Source: Anaerolineales bacterium (GTDB taxonomy: Bacteria > Chloroflexota > Anaerolineae > Anaerolineales > UBA11579). Taken from it: a DNA stretch of 64,000 nucleotides. Numbering within the stretch: the first letter of the stretch is position 1; the number at the start of each line of letters is the position of its first letter. The notes below the pieces were generated by a model. It did not search any database. It was not told the DNA's origin and saw only the letters and a program-made list of their open reading frames with translations. This document shows, one piece after another, positions 55,059 to 62,966 of the stretch. The position numbers were made by a program, and so were the translations under genes. The stretch spans positions 698,234 through 762,233 of the forward strand of contig JAHCIJ010000002.1 in assembly GCA_026129255.1 (NCBI GenBank). Direction: 5' to 3'.

Positions 55059-56429
55059 TCACGCTATCTCAAACTGCGCGGTGAAGTGGCGCAGCAGCTC
55101 GGGGGCATAGGTCATCTTCATGCCGCGGATGTTGGCGGCATCCGCCTTGATCTCGGCCATCACCTCGGCCACGTAGTCGAAGTGGCTCTGCGTGTAACTG
55201 CGGCGCGGGATCGCCAGGCGCACCAGCTCGAGCGGCGGAAAGGTCCACTTGCCGTCGGCCAGCTGCCCGAAGGCGATCGTACCCATCTCCACGGCGCGGA
55301 TGCCGCCGTAGAGATACAGCGCCACCGAGAGCGCCTGGCCAGGCAGTTGCTCACGGCTGAGGTGCGGCAGCAGACCGGCGGCATCCAGGTAGATGGCGTG
55401 GCCGCCGGTGGGCTCGATGAGCGGCATGCCGGTCTCGCGGATGCGGTCGGCGGCGTAGGCAGTTTGCGCCAAGCGATAGGCCAAATAATCTTCCTGCAGG
55501 CCCTCGCGCAGGCCGGTGGCGAGGGCGTCAATGTCGCGCCCGGCCAGGCCGCCATAGGTGGGGAAGCCCTCGCGCAGGATCAGCTCGGCGCGCACGCGCT
55601 CGAACAGCGCGTCGTCATTCATCGCCAAAAAGCCGCCGATGTTGACCAGGGCGTCCTTCTTGGAGCTCATCGTGGCGCCGTCCGCCAGGGCAAAGATCTC
55701 GCGGGCGATCTCCAGCGGGGTCTTGTCGGCATAGCCCGGCTCGCGCAACTTGATGAAATAGGCGTTCTCTGCGTAGCGGCAGGCGTCAATAAAGAAGGGG
55801 ATGTTGTAGCTGTGATACAGCTCGGAGACGGCGCGTAGGTTGGCCAGCGAGACCGGCTGGCCGCCGCCGGCGTTGTTGGTGATGGTCATCATGCCGAAAG
55901 GAATGTTGGCCGGGCCTTTTTCCTCGATCCAGGCCTTGAGGGCGTCAACATCCATATCGCCCTTGAAGTCCACCACGGTCTGCGGCTCGTAGGCCACTTG
56001 CTTGACGAGGTTGACCGGCACGCCGCCGCGCGCCAGGATGTTGCCCTCGGTGGTGTCAAAGTGCATGTTGGAAGGCACGAATTGCCCGGGCTTCAGCAGC
56101 ACCGCGGCCAGGATGTTCTCAGCGGCGCGGCCTTGGTGCGTGGGCACAAAATGCTTGAAGCCAAAGATGTCTTCCATTACTTCTTTGAGCCGGTAGTAGG
56201 AGCGCGAGCCTGCGTAAGACTCATCGCCCAGCATCATGGCTGACCATTGGCCCTGGCTCATGGCGCCGGTGCCCGAATCGGTCATGAAGTCAATGTAGAC
56301 ATCCTCTGCGCGCAAGCCAAAAACGTTGTAGCCTGCGGCGCGTAGCGCTTTCTCACGCTCCGCCCGGCTGATGAGCTGGATGGGCTCAACGACCTTGATG
56401 CGGAACGGTTCCGGCACGTACTTGGGCAT
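55059..56429 (-). CDS. tnaA: Tryptophanase-family beta-eliminating lyase
   Basis: 456 residues. Contains TDSGTGAMSQGQWSAMMLGD, GSRSYYRL, PTHQGRAAENIL, NNAGGGQPVSLANLRA, DACRYAENAYFIK and the PLP-binding Lys in ATMSSKKDA. Catalyses PLP-dependent cleavage of tryptophan to indole, pyruvate and ammonia. Tyrosine phenol-lyase is the close alternative; the RAVEMG segment has Met rather than that enzyme's diagnostic Arg, favouring tryptophanase. ATG 56429 has GAGGAG 5-6 nt upstream. No permease (tnaB) is adjacent. Confidence 0.86.
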   Translation of the reverse strand: MPKYVPEPFRIKVVEPIQLISRAEREKALRAAGYNVFGLRAEDVYIDFMTDSGTGAMSQGQWSAMMLGDESYAGSRSYYRLKEVMEDIFGFKHFVPTHQGRAAENILAAVLLKPGQFVPSNMHFDTTEGNILARGGVPVNLVKQVAYEPQTVVDFKGDMDVDALKAWIEEKGPANIPFGMMTITNNAGGGQPVSLANLRAVSELYHSYNIPFFIDACRYAENAYFIKLREPGYADKTPLEIAREIFALADGATMSSKKDALVNIGGFLAMNDDALFERVRAELILREGFPTYGGLAGRDIDALATGLREGLQEDYLAYRLAQTAYAADRIRETGMPLIEPTGGHAIYLDAAGLLPHLSREQLPGQALSVALYLYGGIRAVEMGTIAFGQLADGKWTFPPLELVRLAIPRRSYTQSHFDYVAEVMAEIKADAANIRGMKMTYAPELLRHFTAQFEIA

Positions 56430-56513
56430 GTAATCTCCTCTTGGGTAGTGGATGGCGCATGAAAACGCTGTGCGTCTGCAAAGTATAATCCCGCTAAGCA
56501 AGACCTTACTAAC

Positions 56514-56570
56514 CTTGCGAAAGTTGAACTTCAGTTGTGTAGCATTGCGAATACCCTTCGCAAGTTGATA
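56514..56570. repeat. CTTGCGAA/TTCGCAAG palindromic region
   Basis: CTTGCGAAAGTTG near 56514 and CCTTCGCAAGTTG near 56558 form an imperfect inverted arrangement between tnaA and the metallo-hydrolase cluster. The 10-mer core resembles the inverted repeat at 60107-60167. Confidence 0.45.
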
Positions 56571-56582
56571 GAAGAAACGCAT

Positions 56583-56717
56583 ATGACGCTTGAAACTATA
56601 AAAATGACCCTGGGTCTGGCCCAGACTAACTGCTACATCATGGCCGAGCAAGGCTTGCGAACGGCTGACGCCGTTCGCGTTGGAGTTTGCTTCGCAAACT
56701 CCCGAGGGGGCAGGTAG
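56583..56717 (+). CDS. Truncated 5'-end copy 1 of the metallo-hydrolase gene (44-residue ORF)
   Basis: Reads MTLETIKMTLGLAQTNCYIM then AEQG, matching residues 1-24 of the full gene at 56858 with several substitutions. It then runs in frame through a 48-bp palindromic element (LRTADAVRVGVCFANS) and stops at TAG, immediately before the ATG of copy 2. Lacks every catalytic residue. Either a decayed duplicate or a small translated leader. Confidence 0.6.
   Translation: MTLETIKMTLGLAQTNCYIMAEQGLRTADAVRVGVCFANSRGGR
56655..56702. repeat. 48-bp double-hairpin element, copy 1
   Basis: Two hairpins back to back: GCGAACGGC-TGAC-GCCGTTCGC and GGAGTTTGC-TTC-GCAAACTCC. Inserted after codon 24 of the truncated head. 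Confidence 0.8.
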
Positions 56718-56861
56718 ATGGCTCTTGAAGTTGTGAAGATGACACTCGGCCCGGCTAGCACCAATTGCTACATTGTGACCGAACAGGGCAGCTTGCGAAC
56801 GGCTGACGCTGTTCGCGTTGGAGTTTGCTTCGCAAACTCCTCAGAGGTTGGCTCTAAATGA
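56718..56861 (+). CDS. Truncated 5'-end copy 2 of the metallo-hydrolase gene (47-residue ORF)
   Basis: Reads MALEVVKMTLGPASTNCYIV then TEQG, almost identical to residues 1-24 of the full gene. It is followed in frame by the same 48-bp element and a short tail SEVGSK. Its TGA overlaps the ATG of the full gene (ATGA), so translation of the three ORFs could be coupled. Lacks catalytic residues. Confidence 0.6.
   Translation: MALEVVKMTLGPASTNCYIVTEQGSLRTADAVRVGVCFANSSEVGSK
56793..56840. repeat. 48-bp double-hairpin element, copy 2
   Basis: Identical to copy 1 except GCT for GCC in the first hairpin. Same insertion point relative to the head (one Ser codon later). Confidence 0.8.
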
Positions 56862-57496
56862 CGCTTGAAGTCGTGAAGATGACACTCGGCCCGGCTAGCA
56901 CCAACTGCTACATCGTGGCGGAACAAGGAAACCCGGACGCGGTGGTCATCGATCCTTCATGGGATGGGCATCTCATTCTGGAGCAACTGCAGGAGCGCGG
57001 CTGGCGCACCGCAGCGATCTGGCTCACGCACGCCCATTGGGATCACTTTGGCGGGGCCGCGGCGCTGGCGGATGGCAGCCCCACGCCGCCGCAGGTAGCG
57101 CTGCACCCGGAGGATTATGTGCTGTGGCGCGCCGGCGGCGGGGCGCGCAAATATGGCATCAGCTTTGACCCCGGTCCTGAGCCGACCATCGACCTGGCCG
57201 CCGGGCAGACACTCTACATCGGCAAGACGCCGCTGGAAGTGCGTTTTGCGCCCGGCCACTCGCGCGGCAGCGTCATGTTCTATGCCCCGAGCGAGGGCTT
57301 GATGCTGTGCGGCGATGTGATCTTTCAAATGAGCATCGGCCGCACGGACCTGCCCGGCGCCGACCATAATACGCTGATCGAAAGCATCACCCGCGAAGTG
57401 CTGAGCCTGCCGGATGAGGTGCGTTTGCTGCCGGGCCATGGGCCGGAGACCACGGTGGGGCAGGAGCGGGAATACAATCCGTTTTTGCAGGAATGA
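56858..57496 (+). CDS. Metallo-beta-lactamase-fold hydrolase (glyoxalase II-like)
   Basis: 212 residues. Zinc site THAHWDHFGG (His58, His60, Asp62, His63), then APGHSRGSVMF (His), LCGDVIF (bridging Asp) and LLPGHGPETT (His). Length and motif order fit the small glyoxalase II-like group of thiolester hydrolases; substrate unknown. Two tandem copies of its first 24 codons lie directly upstream, the second overlapping its start. There is no clear Shine-Dalgarno of its own, which fits coupling. Confidence 0.85.
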   Translation: MTLEVVKMTLGPASTNCYIVAEQGNPDAVVIDPSWDGHLILEQLQERGWRTAAIWLTHAHWDHFGGAAALADGSPTPPQVALHPEDYVLWRAGGGARKYGISFDPGPEPTIDLAAGQTLYIGKTPLEVRFAPGHSRGSVMFYAPSEGLMLCGDVIFQMSIGRTDLPGADHNTLIESITREVLSLPDEVRLLPGHGPETTVGQEREYNPFLQE

Positions 57497-57529
57497 TGGA
57501 AGCGGAGATTCGAGAGTGGAGATTGCTCC

Positions 57530-57600
57530 CTGTGCGTGAGAATTGCTAATCTCCAATCTCTATCCCTTGATCACCAATCACCAATTCACTAGTTACTTTT
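57530..57600. repeat. Degenerate short tandem repeat spacer
   Basis: GAATTGCTAATCTCC, then GATCACCAATCACCAATTCACTAG: overlapping 7-8-nt units of TCACCAA/TCACTAG type just before the DinB-like gene. Similar tracts occur at 2281-2311, 47089-47137 and 58519-58636. Confidence 0.55.
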
Positions 57601-57615
57601 TCTCAAGGAGCAACC

Positions 57616-58104
57616 ATGCTAAAAGATTTTCTGCTGGACCTGTATGACTTCACTTGTTGGGGGCGCGACCTGATACTGGAGCAAGCCGCCAAGCTGACCC
57701 CAGAGCAGTTTGTGGAGGAGACGCGCTTCCCGATCAAGAGCGTGAAGGAAACCCTGGTGCACACGCTATCCGCTGAGTATGCCTACCGCGTGCGCTGCGC
57801 TGGCCTGCCGTATGAGCCGGTGAAGCCGGAGGACTTCGCCGATCTGGTGGCCGTACGGGCGCGCTGGCAAGCAGAAGAGGCCGAGATGCGCGCCTACCTG
57901 GCCGCGGTCAGCGAGGACGATTTGCAGGGCAGCGTGACCTACACCGTCTCCACCGGCGAGGAGTTCACGCGCGGCCGCCTGGTGTTGCTCAAGCAGCTCT
58001 TCTTCCATAGCATGCAGCACCGCGCTGAGCTGGCACAGATGGTGACCGAGTTCGGCCATTCGCCCGGCAATATCGACTACACGCTGTTCACTATAAGCAA
58101 GTAA
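57616..58104 (+). CDS. DinB-like four-helix protein
   Basis: 162 residues of the DinB/YfiT-like four-helix bundle. Metal-type His residues are in VKETLVHTLSAEYAYRVR and LFFHSMQHRAELAQMV. Family members are putative thiol-dependent enzymes or metal-binding proteins induced by damage; no specific role is claimed. AAGGAG precedes the ATG. Alone between two repeat-rich spacers. Confidence 0.82.
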   Translation: MLKDFLLDLYDFTCWGRDLILEQAAKLTPEQFVEETRFPIKSVKETLVHTLSAEYAYRVRCAGLPYEPVKPEDFADLVAVRARWQAEEAEMRAYLAAVSEDDLQGSVTYTVSTGEEFTRGRLVLLKQLFFHSMQHRAELAQMVTEFGHSPGNIDYTLFTISK

Positions 58105-58745
58105 GCAAGACCGCGTGTGTAGTAGCCCGGAATGATAGCGAGCTCTGCACAGGCTGCGAAGCTTCGCGCTGGCAAGGCGCAAGCTTCGCAGCCTGTTTGC
58201 TTTAGTTTTCGCGTGCTTGCCAAGACCCCCTGTGGTGCTCAGCAGGAGGCTATCTGCAGCTAACCCCCTGTGCTGGCTACTTTCTTTGCCGCGCGGAACT
58301 CGCTTGGCAAGCTCCGGGCGGGCTACAACTCTGCCCCATGCTCCTCTTGCTGCTGTCTGTTACCCGGGCGCATGTGGGCGGGCCCTTTCCCACCGGCGTT
58401 CCAGGCTCACCATCTAGCGCACTAGCAGGGGCAGGTTGCAGGCGAGTTATGCCACCGGATGGCGGTTTTCGGCGGAATTGGCGCAAATGTCAAGGAGTCA
58501 GGGATGAGGGGGACGATTGCTGATTTCTGGATGCTGATTGCTGATTGCCGATTTCTGAACGCTGAATGCTAACTGGGGAGTACTTATAGCTTTGTTTTCG
58601 ATTTTCCTGTTTACTGGTCACTAATCACTAAGCACTTTCCCCTCCAACGACGGCAACCTCGCTAATAGTGTACATTTTCACAGTATTGTGATATAATGCA
58701 CATGTAGCAACGGGCCGGTTTCGCCTTAGGGAAAGGAAGGTTGCC
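58105..58745. other. 640-bp spacer after the DinB-like gene
   Basis: 58150-58195 is a hairpin with perfect 15-bp arms CAGGCTGCGAAGCTT / AAGCTTCGCAGCCTG, followed by TTTGCTTTAGTTTTC, so it is probably the terminator of the DinB-like gene. 58519-58636 is a degenerate TTGCTGA/TTCTGAA/TCACTAA repeat tract. 58691-58696 is TATAAT with an upstream TGA, forming an extended -10 for the next gene. I see no credible ORF. Confidence 0.6.
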
Positions 58746-59221
58746 ATGTTTGCGTTCTACTTGTTCCTGTTAAGTGGTTTTGCTCTGATGGTGTTTTATG
58801 GTTCGTTTGGAGAAGCGGTCAACCTGCTGGTGAAGGTGCAGCTGGGCACCGGCTTTGCCAGCGCCGAGCGCTTCGCTTCGCTTCTGCGCTGGGCCTGGCT
58901 GCTTCTGCCGGGTTGGTGTGGGGTTTGCACTGGCGGGCCTACCGCACCCGTTTAGATCTGGTAGGAGAGAGCCAGCGCGGCCTCACCCTGGTCTATCTGT
59001 TCTTCACGGCCTTTGCCTTCGCGCTGTGGGCTATGTTCCAGGCTTCATCCGTTGTGGAACTTGCCACGGGATTGCTGATGGGGCTGGAAACAGGCTCCGG
59101 CTGGCAGTTGGCGGGCCAGGCGGCCAAGCTGGCTCTCACTGTAGCTCTATGGGCTGAGCATCTGCGCTTGCTCTTCCGCGAGACGGCCCACAAGGTCGCC
59201 GACGCCACTGCGCAGGCATAA
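58746..59221 (+). pseudogene. Membrane protein with a frameshift (DUF5671-like)
   Basis: AGGAAGG precedes the ATG. The first ~55 codons (FYLFLLSGFALMVFYGSFGE through SLLRWAWLLLPG) give one membrane helix and a linker. Near 58908-58915 the reading frame must shift by one (a missing base) to continue LVWGLHWRAYRTRLDLVGE and two more helices to 59221. The joined protein has about 158 residues and resembles the DUF5671 pattern of a Trp-rich WLLHWR segment after a short helix. No slippery heptamer is visible, so mutation or sequence error is more likely than programmed shifting. Confidence 0.65.
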
Positions 59222-59241
59222 CGCCCGGCGCCAATACGAAT

Positions 59242-59273
59242 AAGCAGCCTGCACATTGTGCAGGCTGCTTTTT
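59242..59273 (+). terminator. Intrinsic terminator after the frameshifted membrane gene
   Basis: AAGCAGCCTGCAC-ATT-GTGCAGGCTGCTT followed by TTTTT. It rules out a start for the next gene upstream of about 59280. Confidence 0.9.
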
Positions 59274-59316
59274 ATGTATATCGAGCACAGGTGCCTGTGA
59301 TTGCGATTAAAAATGT

Positions 59317-59322
59317 TACAGT
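59317..59322 (+). promoter_or_regulatory. Extended -10 box of the HhH-like gene, leaderless type
   Basis: TGT-TACAGT followed by 7 nt (GGATTCT) and the ATG at 59330; no Shine-Dalgarno. Confidence 0.5.
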
Positions 59323-59329
59323 GGATTCT

Positions 59330-59983
59330 ATGAGCGCCCAACGAGAACGAGCCCAGGATGTAAAGAAGCTAGCCGAATACATCGTCAGAGAAATACCATT
59401 AGTTCATGACATGACTTCAAGCGAATTCGGGTATGACAACCCAGCGCTGATCTGTATGGACGCCGTTCTCTCAATGAATCGAAAGTATGCCGGATTCGTG
59501 AAACCGCGAATAGATAATTTCCGGACCGAATATCCGAGTATCGACACCCTGGATGCCTTGAGGAGGCTTATACAGCTCAAAGGACACGAGGGATTTTGTC
59601 AGGTGTGGAATTATCGGCACGTGGCGAGGGTGGAGTTGCTGGAGCGCCTCTCCACAAAGTTCTTGACCATAGCAGAGCAGGAAGGGCAAATCAGCGATTT
59701 GGTTGCCATGCGAGATTGGGCAGCGAAGGTGGATGTGATGGATCACCTCAATTTCAATGTGAAAGGGATCGGGCTGGCTACTTTTCAGTACCTTAGGATG
59801 CTGCTCGGTGTAGCCACGGTGAAGCCAGATGTACATATCTCCCGAGCCGTGGCGTTGGCTCTGGGGGAGGGTAGGAGCTTGGTTGAGGCTATCAGTTTGC
59901 TAGAGCATGCTTCGAAGCAAATGGGCCTCGATGCAACGTACGTGGATCACAATATCTGGAAACATTTTTCGCAAAAAGCGTGA
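59330..59983 (+). CDS. Hypothetical protein with helix-hairpin-helix glycosylase-like end
   Basis: 217 residues. The C-terminal third, NVKGIGLATFQYLRMLLGVATVKPDVHISRAVALALG (residues about 145-182), has the helix-hairpin-helix followed by a conserved Asp as in HhH-GPD DNA glycosylases. The N-terminal half is not recognised. Codon use is visibly more A/T-rich than the neighbours, hinting at recent acquisition. ATG 59330 is chosen because the segment before it is the terminator and a -10 box. A base-excision role is a guess from the fold only. Confidence 0.6.
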   Translation: MSAQRERAQDVKKLAEYIVREIPLVHDMTSSEFGYDNPALICMDAVLSMNRKYAGFVKPRIDNFRTEYPSIDTLDALRRLIQLKGHEGFCQVWNYRHVARVELLERLSTKFLTIAEQEGQISDLVAMRDWAAKVDVMDHLNFNVKGIGLATFQYLRMLLGVATVKPDVHISRAVALALGEGRSLVEAISLLEHASKQMGLDATYVDHNIWKHFSQKA

Positions 59984-60433
59984 AGATGCTGCTGTTACGC
60001 GCGTGACAGGTGAGCTTGTAGAGAAGTGGTGATTCGAGGTCTTAGGCATTGAGGGTCCCTTACTACGCTTGGGACGCGCGGAGCGTGGAGACTGTGTCCG
60101 TCTTGACAACCTTGCGAAGGCTGGACGCCTTTTCATTGTGAGTTGGATATCAGCCTTCGCAAGGTTGATTTAGCCCGTGTGTTGGGGATTGCTTCGTCAG
60201 CGCTGTGCGCTTCGCGCCGCAGCGCACTCCTCGCAATGACGGTAAAAAGTGCAGGGCGTGGCGGTGGGGGCGGAGTTTCCTTCGTTCGCGTGACAGGACA
60301 GGTTGAGCTTGTGGCAGGGCGGCGATAGGTGTCTTAGGCATCGAGGGTCCCTCACTGCGTTCGGGACGCACGGAGCGCGGAGACTGGGAGCGCATCTGCT
60401 TTAGTATCTGCGTCTATCCGCGTTCATCTGTGG
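59984..60433. repeat. Repeat-rich spacer before rny
   Basis: 60001-60095 and 60289-60388 are a direct repeat of about 95 bp, from GCGTGACAGG through CTTAGGCATTGAGGGTCCC to GCGGAGCG(T/C)GGAGACTG. Between them, CAACCTTGCGAAGGCTG (60107-60123) and CAGCCTTCGCAAGGTTG (60151-60167) are perfect 17-bp inverted arms. 60185-60241 is a GATTGCTTCGTC...CTCGCAATGAC module of the dispersed family. No gene seen. Confidence 0.7.
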
Positions 60434-60435
60434 TT

Positions 60436-60471
60436 AAAAAAAGAAGCAGCCCTCGCAAAAGCGGCTGCCTC
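60436..60471 (-). terminator. Intrinsic terminator of rny
   Basis: Minus-strand stem GAGGCAGCC / GGCTGCTTC followed by seven T, about 25 nt past the rny stop codon. Confidence 0.82.
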
Positions 60472-60493
60472 TTTGTGTCTTTGTGGTTAAGTC

Positions 60494-62014
60494 TTACTTG
60501 GCAAACTCGCTGGCACGCGTCTCGCGCAGTACCGTGACCTTGATTTGGCCCGGGTATTGCATGGTCTCTTCGATCTTCTTGGCAATGTCGCGCGCCATGC
60601 GGGCTGCTTCCAGGTCGTCCACATCTTCAGGGCGCACAATGATGCGCACTTCGCGCCCGGCCTGCAGCGCATAGCTCTGCGTCACGCCCTTGTAGGAGTT
60701 GGCCAGGTCCTCCAGCGCTTTGATGCGCTTGATGTACTGCTCCAGGCTCTCACGGCGGGCGCCGGGGCGGGCACCGGAGATGGCGTCGGCCGCCTCTACG
60801 ATCACGGCTTCCACGCTCTCCTGCTCCACCTCATGGTGGTGGGCGGCGATGGCGTTGACCACCAGCGGGTTCACGCCGTAGCGCTTGGCGAACTCAGCGC
60901 CGATGGCGGCGTGCGTGCCTTCCACGTTGTGATCCATGGCCTTGCCCAGGTCATGCAGCAGGCCGCCCATCTTAGCCAGCTCCACATCGGCGCCCAGCTC
61001 AGTGGCGATCACGCCGGCCAGGCCAGCGGCTTCGATGGCGTGGGCCAGCTGGTTCTGGCCGTAGGAGGTACGGTACTTGAGGCGGCCCAGCATCTTCACA
61101 ATTTCCTTGTGCAGGTGCGGAACGCCGGCTTCGTACACGGCGTTCTCGCCGGCTTCCACCATGGTCTTGTCCACCTCATCCTGTTCTTTCTTCAGGATCT
61201 TCTCAATGCTGGCGGGGTGGATGCGCCCGTCTTGCACCAGCTTCTGCAGCGTGCGGCGGGCTACTTCGCGGCGCACCGGGTCGAAGCTGGAGATGGTGAC
61301 CGCCTCGGGCGTATCATCTACGATGACGTCTACACCAGCAACCTGCTCAAAGGAGCGGATGTTGCGGCCGTTGCGGCCGATGATGCGGCCCTTCATATCA
61401 TCCGAGGGCAGGGTGACCACGGAGGTGGTGTTCTCAGAGACGTACTCAGAGGCCACGCGCTGCACGGCCATGGCCACCAGGTTGCGGGCACGCTTCTCGC
61501 CCTCTTCCTTGGCTTCGCCTTCGATCTGGCGGACGATGCGCGCCATATCGCCGCGCGACTCTTTCTCCACTTCATCCATCAGCACTTTGCGGGCCTCGTC
61601 ACGCGTCATGGAGGAGACGCTCTCCAACTTCTTGACGATCTCGGTGCGCTGCTCTTCCACCTCGTTCTGACGGCGATCCAGGTTGCTTTGACGCTTGTTG
61701 AGACCCTGCTCGCGCTCCTCGAGTTTCTCGGTGCGGTGGTCGAGGTCCGAGCGACGGCTGCGCAGCCGGTCGTCCTCGCGGCTGAGGTCCTTACGCTTGC
61801 GCTCGATATCTCCTTCGGCGCGCTGGCGCACTTCCAGCGCTTCGTTCTTGGCCTTGAGCTCTACGCTCTTGGCCTCCTCGCGTGCCTGGGTCAGAATGCG
61901 GTCAGCCTCCTCCTGGTTGCGCCGTTTGGCGCTTTGTACTTGCAGATGCCGCAGGAGGAAGCCCACAGCCACGCCCGCAATCGCTGCGCCGATAACAATG
62001 ATCTGGTTGTCCAT
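60494..62014 (-). CDS. rny: Ribonuclease Y
   Basis: 506 residues. N-terminal membrane anchor (about 4-22, IVIGAAIAGVAVGFLLR), long coiled coil (about 30-190), KH domain with IIGRNGRNIRSFEQVAGVDV, and an HD domain with GLLHDLGKAMDH. It is the membrane-bound endonuclease that starts bulk mRNA decay in bacteria lacking RNase E. Its start follows the recX stop by 12 nt, giving a recA-recX-rny order. Confidence 0.95.
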   Translation of the reverse strand: MDNQIIVIGAAIAGVAVGFLLRHLQVQSAKRRNQEEADRILTQAREEAKSVELKAKNEALEVRQRAEGDIERKRKDLSREDDRLRSRRSDLDHRTEKLEEREQGLNKRQSNLDRRQNEVEEQRTEIVKKLESVSSMTRDEARKVLMDEVEKESRGDMARIVRQIEGEAKEEGEKRARNLVAMAVQRVASEYVSENTTSVVTLPSDDMKGRIIGRNGRNIRSFEQVAGVDVIVDDTPEAVTISSFDPVRREVARRTLQKLVQDGRIHPASIEKILKKEQDEVDKTMVEAGENAVYEAGVPHLHKEIVKMLGRLKYRTSYGQNQLAHAIEAAGLAGVIATELGADVELAKMGGLLHDLGKAMDHNVEGTHAAIGAEFAKRYGVNPLVVNAIAAHHHEVEQESVEAVIVEAADAISGARPGARRESLEQYIKRIKALEDLANSYKGVTQSYALQAGREVRIIVRPEDVDDLEAARMARDIAKKIEETMQYPGQIKVTVLRETRASEFAK

Positions 62015-62026
62015 GTTCTTTTAGTG

Positions 62027-62659
62027 TTACCTCGTTTCTTGTGAATGGGCGCGCTGCCAGGCCTCGCGGCAGACATCGGCTACGATGTCGTAGCCAAAGC
62101 CGCGGCGGCCCAGATGTGCGCCAAGCTTGTTGCGGAAGGTGTCCCAATCCAGCCCATGCAGCTGGCGCAATTTGCGCTCAGCCGCCTGGCTGGCCAGTTG
62201 GTATTCGTCAATGTCTTGCAGGGCTTCGTCAATCAGTGCGTCTGGCATGCCCTTGAGGCGCAGTTCCATGCGCAGGGCGCGTGCGCCGCGCGGTTTGAAA
62301 GCGGCGCGGTCCTCGACCCAGCGGCGGGCGAAATCGGCATCGTCCAGCAAGCCGTTGGCCTGCAAACGCTCGATCACGGCCGGAATAATGTCTTCGGGCA
62401 CATCGTATTTTTCAAGGTTGCGCCGCACTTCGGCCGTGGAGCGCGGGCGGTAGCTGATGAAGTTGACCGCGCGCTGCAAGGCGGCCTCGTGGCCGTCTTT
62501 GGCTTGCAACTCGGCAATCTTCTCAGGGCTGAGCTCCTGGCCGATCTTGAGCCAGGCGGCCACGATCTTGGCCAGCGGGAAGGCATATTCACCATCCAGG
62601 TAGACATTGACCCGGTTGGGGCTTCGCTTTTGTTGCGTGAGTGCGGTAATGGTTGCCAT
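62027..62659 (-). CDS. recX: Regulatory protein RecX
   Basis: 210 residues. VNVYLDGEYAFPLAKIVAAWL, then the three-helix RecX repeats: FISYRPRSTAEVRRNLEKY, LQANGLLDDADFARRWVEDR and ALRMELRLKGMPDALIDEAL. RecX binds and inhibits RecA filaments. ATG 62659 matches the family N-terminus. No Shine-Dalgarno; the T-tract of the upstream hairpin ends 5 nt before the ATG. Lies 307 nt after recA. Confidence 0.92.
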   Translation of the reverse strand: MATITALTQQKRSPNRVNVYLDGEYAFPLAKIVAAWLKIGQELSPEKIAELQAKDGHEAALQRAVNFISYRPRSTAEVRRNLEKYDVPEDIIPAVIERLQANGLLDDADFARRWVEDRAAFKPRGARALRMELRLKGMPDALIDEALQDIDEYQLASQAAERKLRQLHGLDWDTFRNKLGAHLGRRGFGYDIVADVCREAWQRAHSQETR

Positions 62660-62966
62660 AGCCAAACAAAACAGCCAACGGTGCACCGTGGCTGTTTGGC
62701 TTGGTCTGGTGGGCTCCGTGGTGTGCACGGAGATGCTGATGAGTTGTGCTACAACGCGGCGGCACTGCGCTCAGGCAGGCAGCCGCTGGCCAGCTAACGG
62801 CGCAAAACCGGGCGTAGCCCGTGTTCCTTTGAAGAGAGGTGCGCTGAAGAGTCCATTTATGTAGCGTTTCAGTATCAGCCCGTCTGCGCTTTTTCGAGCG
62901 CAGACATCGTCCAGAATCAGGTCAAAAGATCAGCCCGGCACAGTGCCGGCCTGGCAAAACCGAGAT
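62660..62966 (-). terminator. recA-recX gap with terminator-like hairpins
   Basis: Minus-strand hairpin AAACAGCCA-[CGGTGCACCG]-TGGCTGTTT (62669-62697) is followed by TGTTTGGCT and then the recX ATG. Further stems: CTCCGTG/CACGGAG (about 62715-62733) and GTCTGCGCT/AGCGCAGAC (about 62883-62906), the latter about 60 nt past recA. recX expression probably depends on read-through. Confidence 0.65.

Noticed and set aside
59258..59329. Upstream extension of the HhH-like gene (start at 59258)
   Set aside because: The first codons would lie in the 3' arm of a strong terminator; the -10 box at 59317-59322 points to ATG 59330.
60545..62044. 499-codon plus-strand frame opposite rny
   Set aside because: Shadow of the certain rny gene; no start context or motifs.
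62701..62966. Possible tRNA or small RNA between recA and recX
   Set aside because: No T-loop motif (GTTCNANNC) or cloverleaf could be built; only simple hairpins are present.
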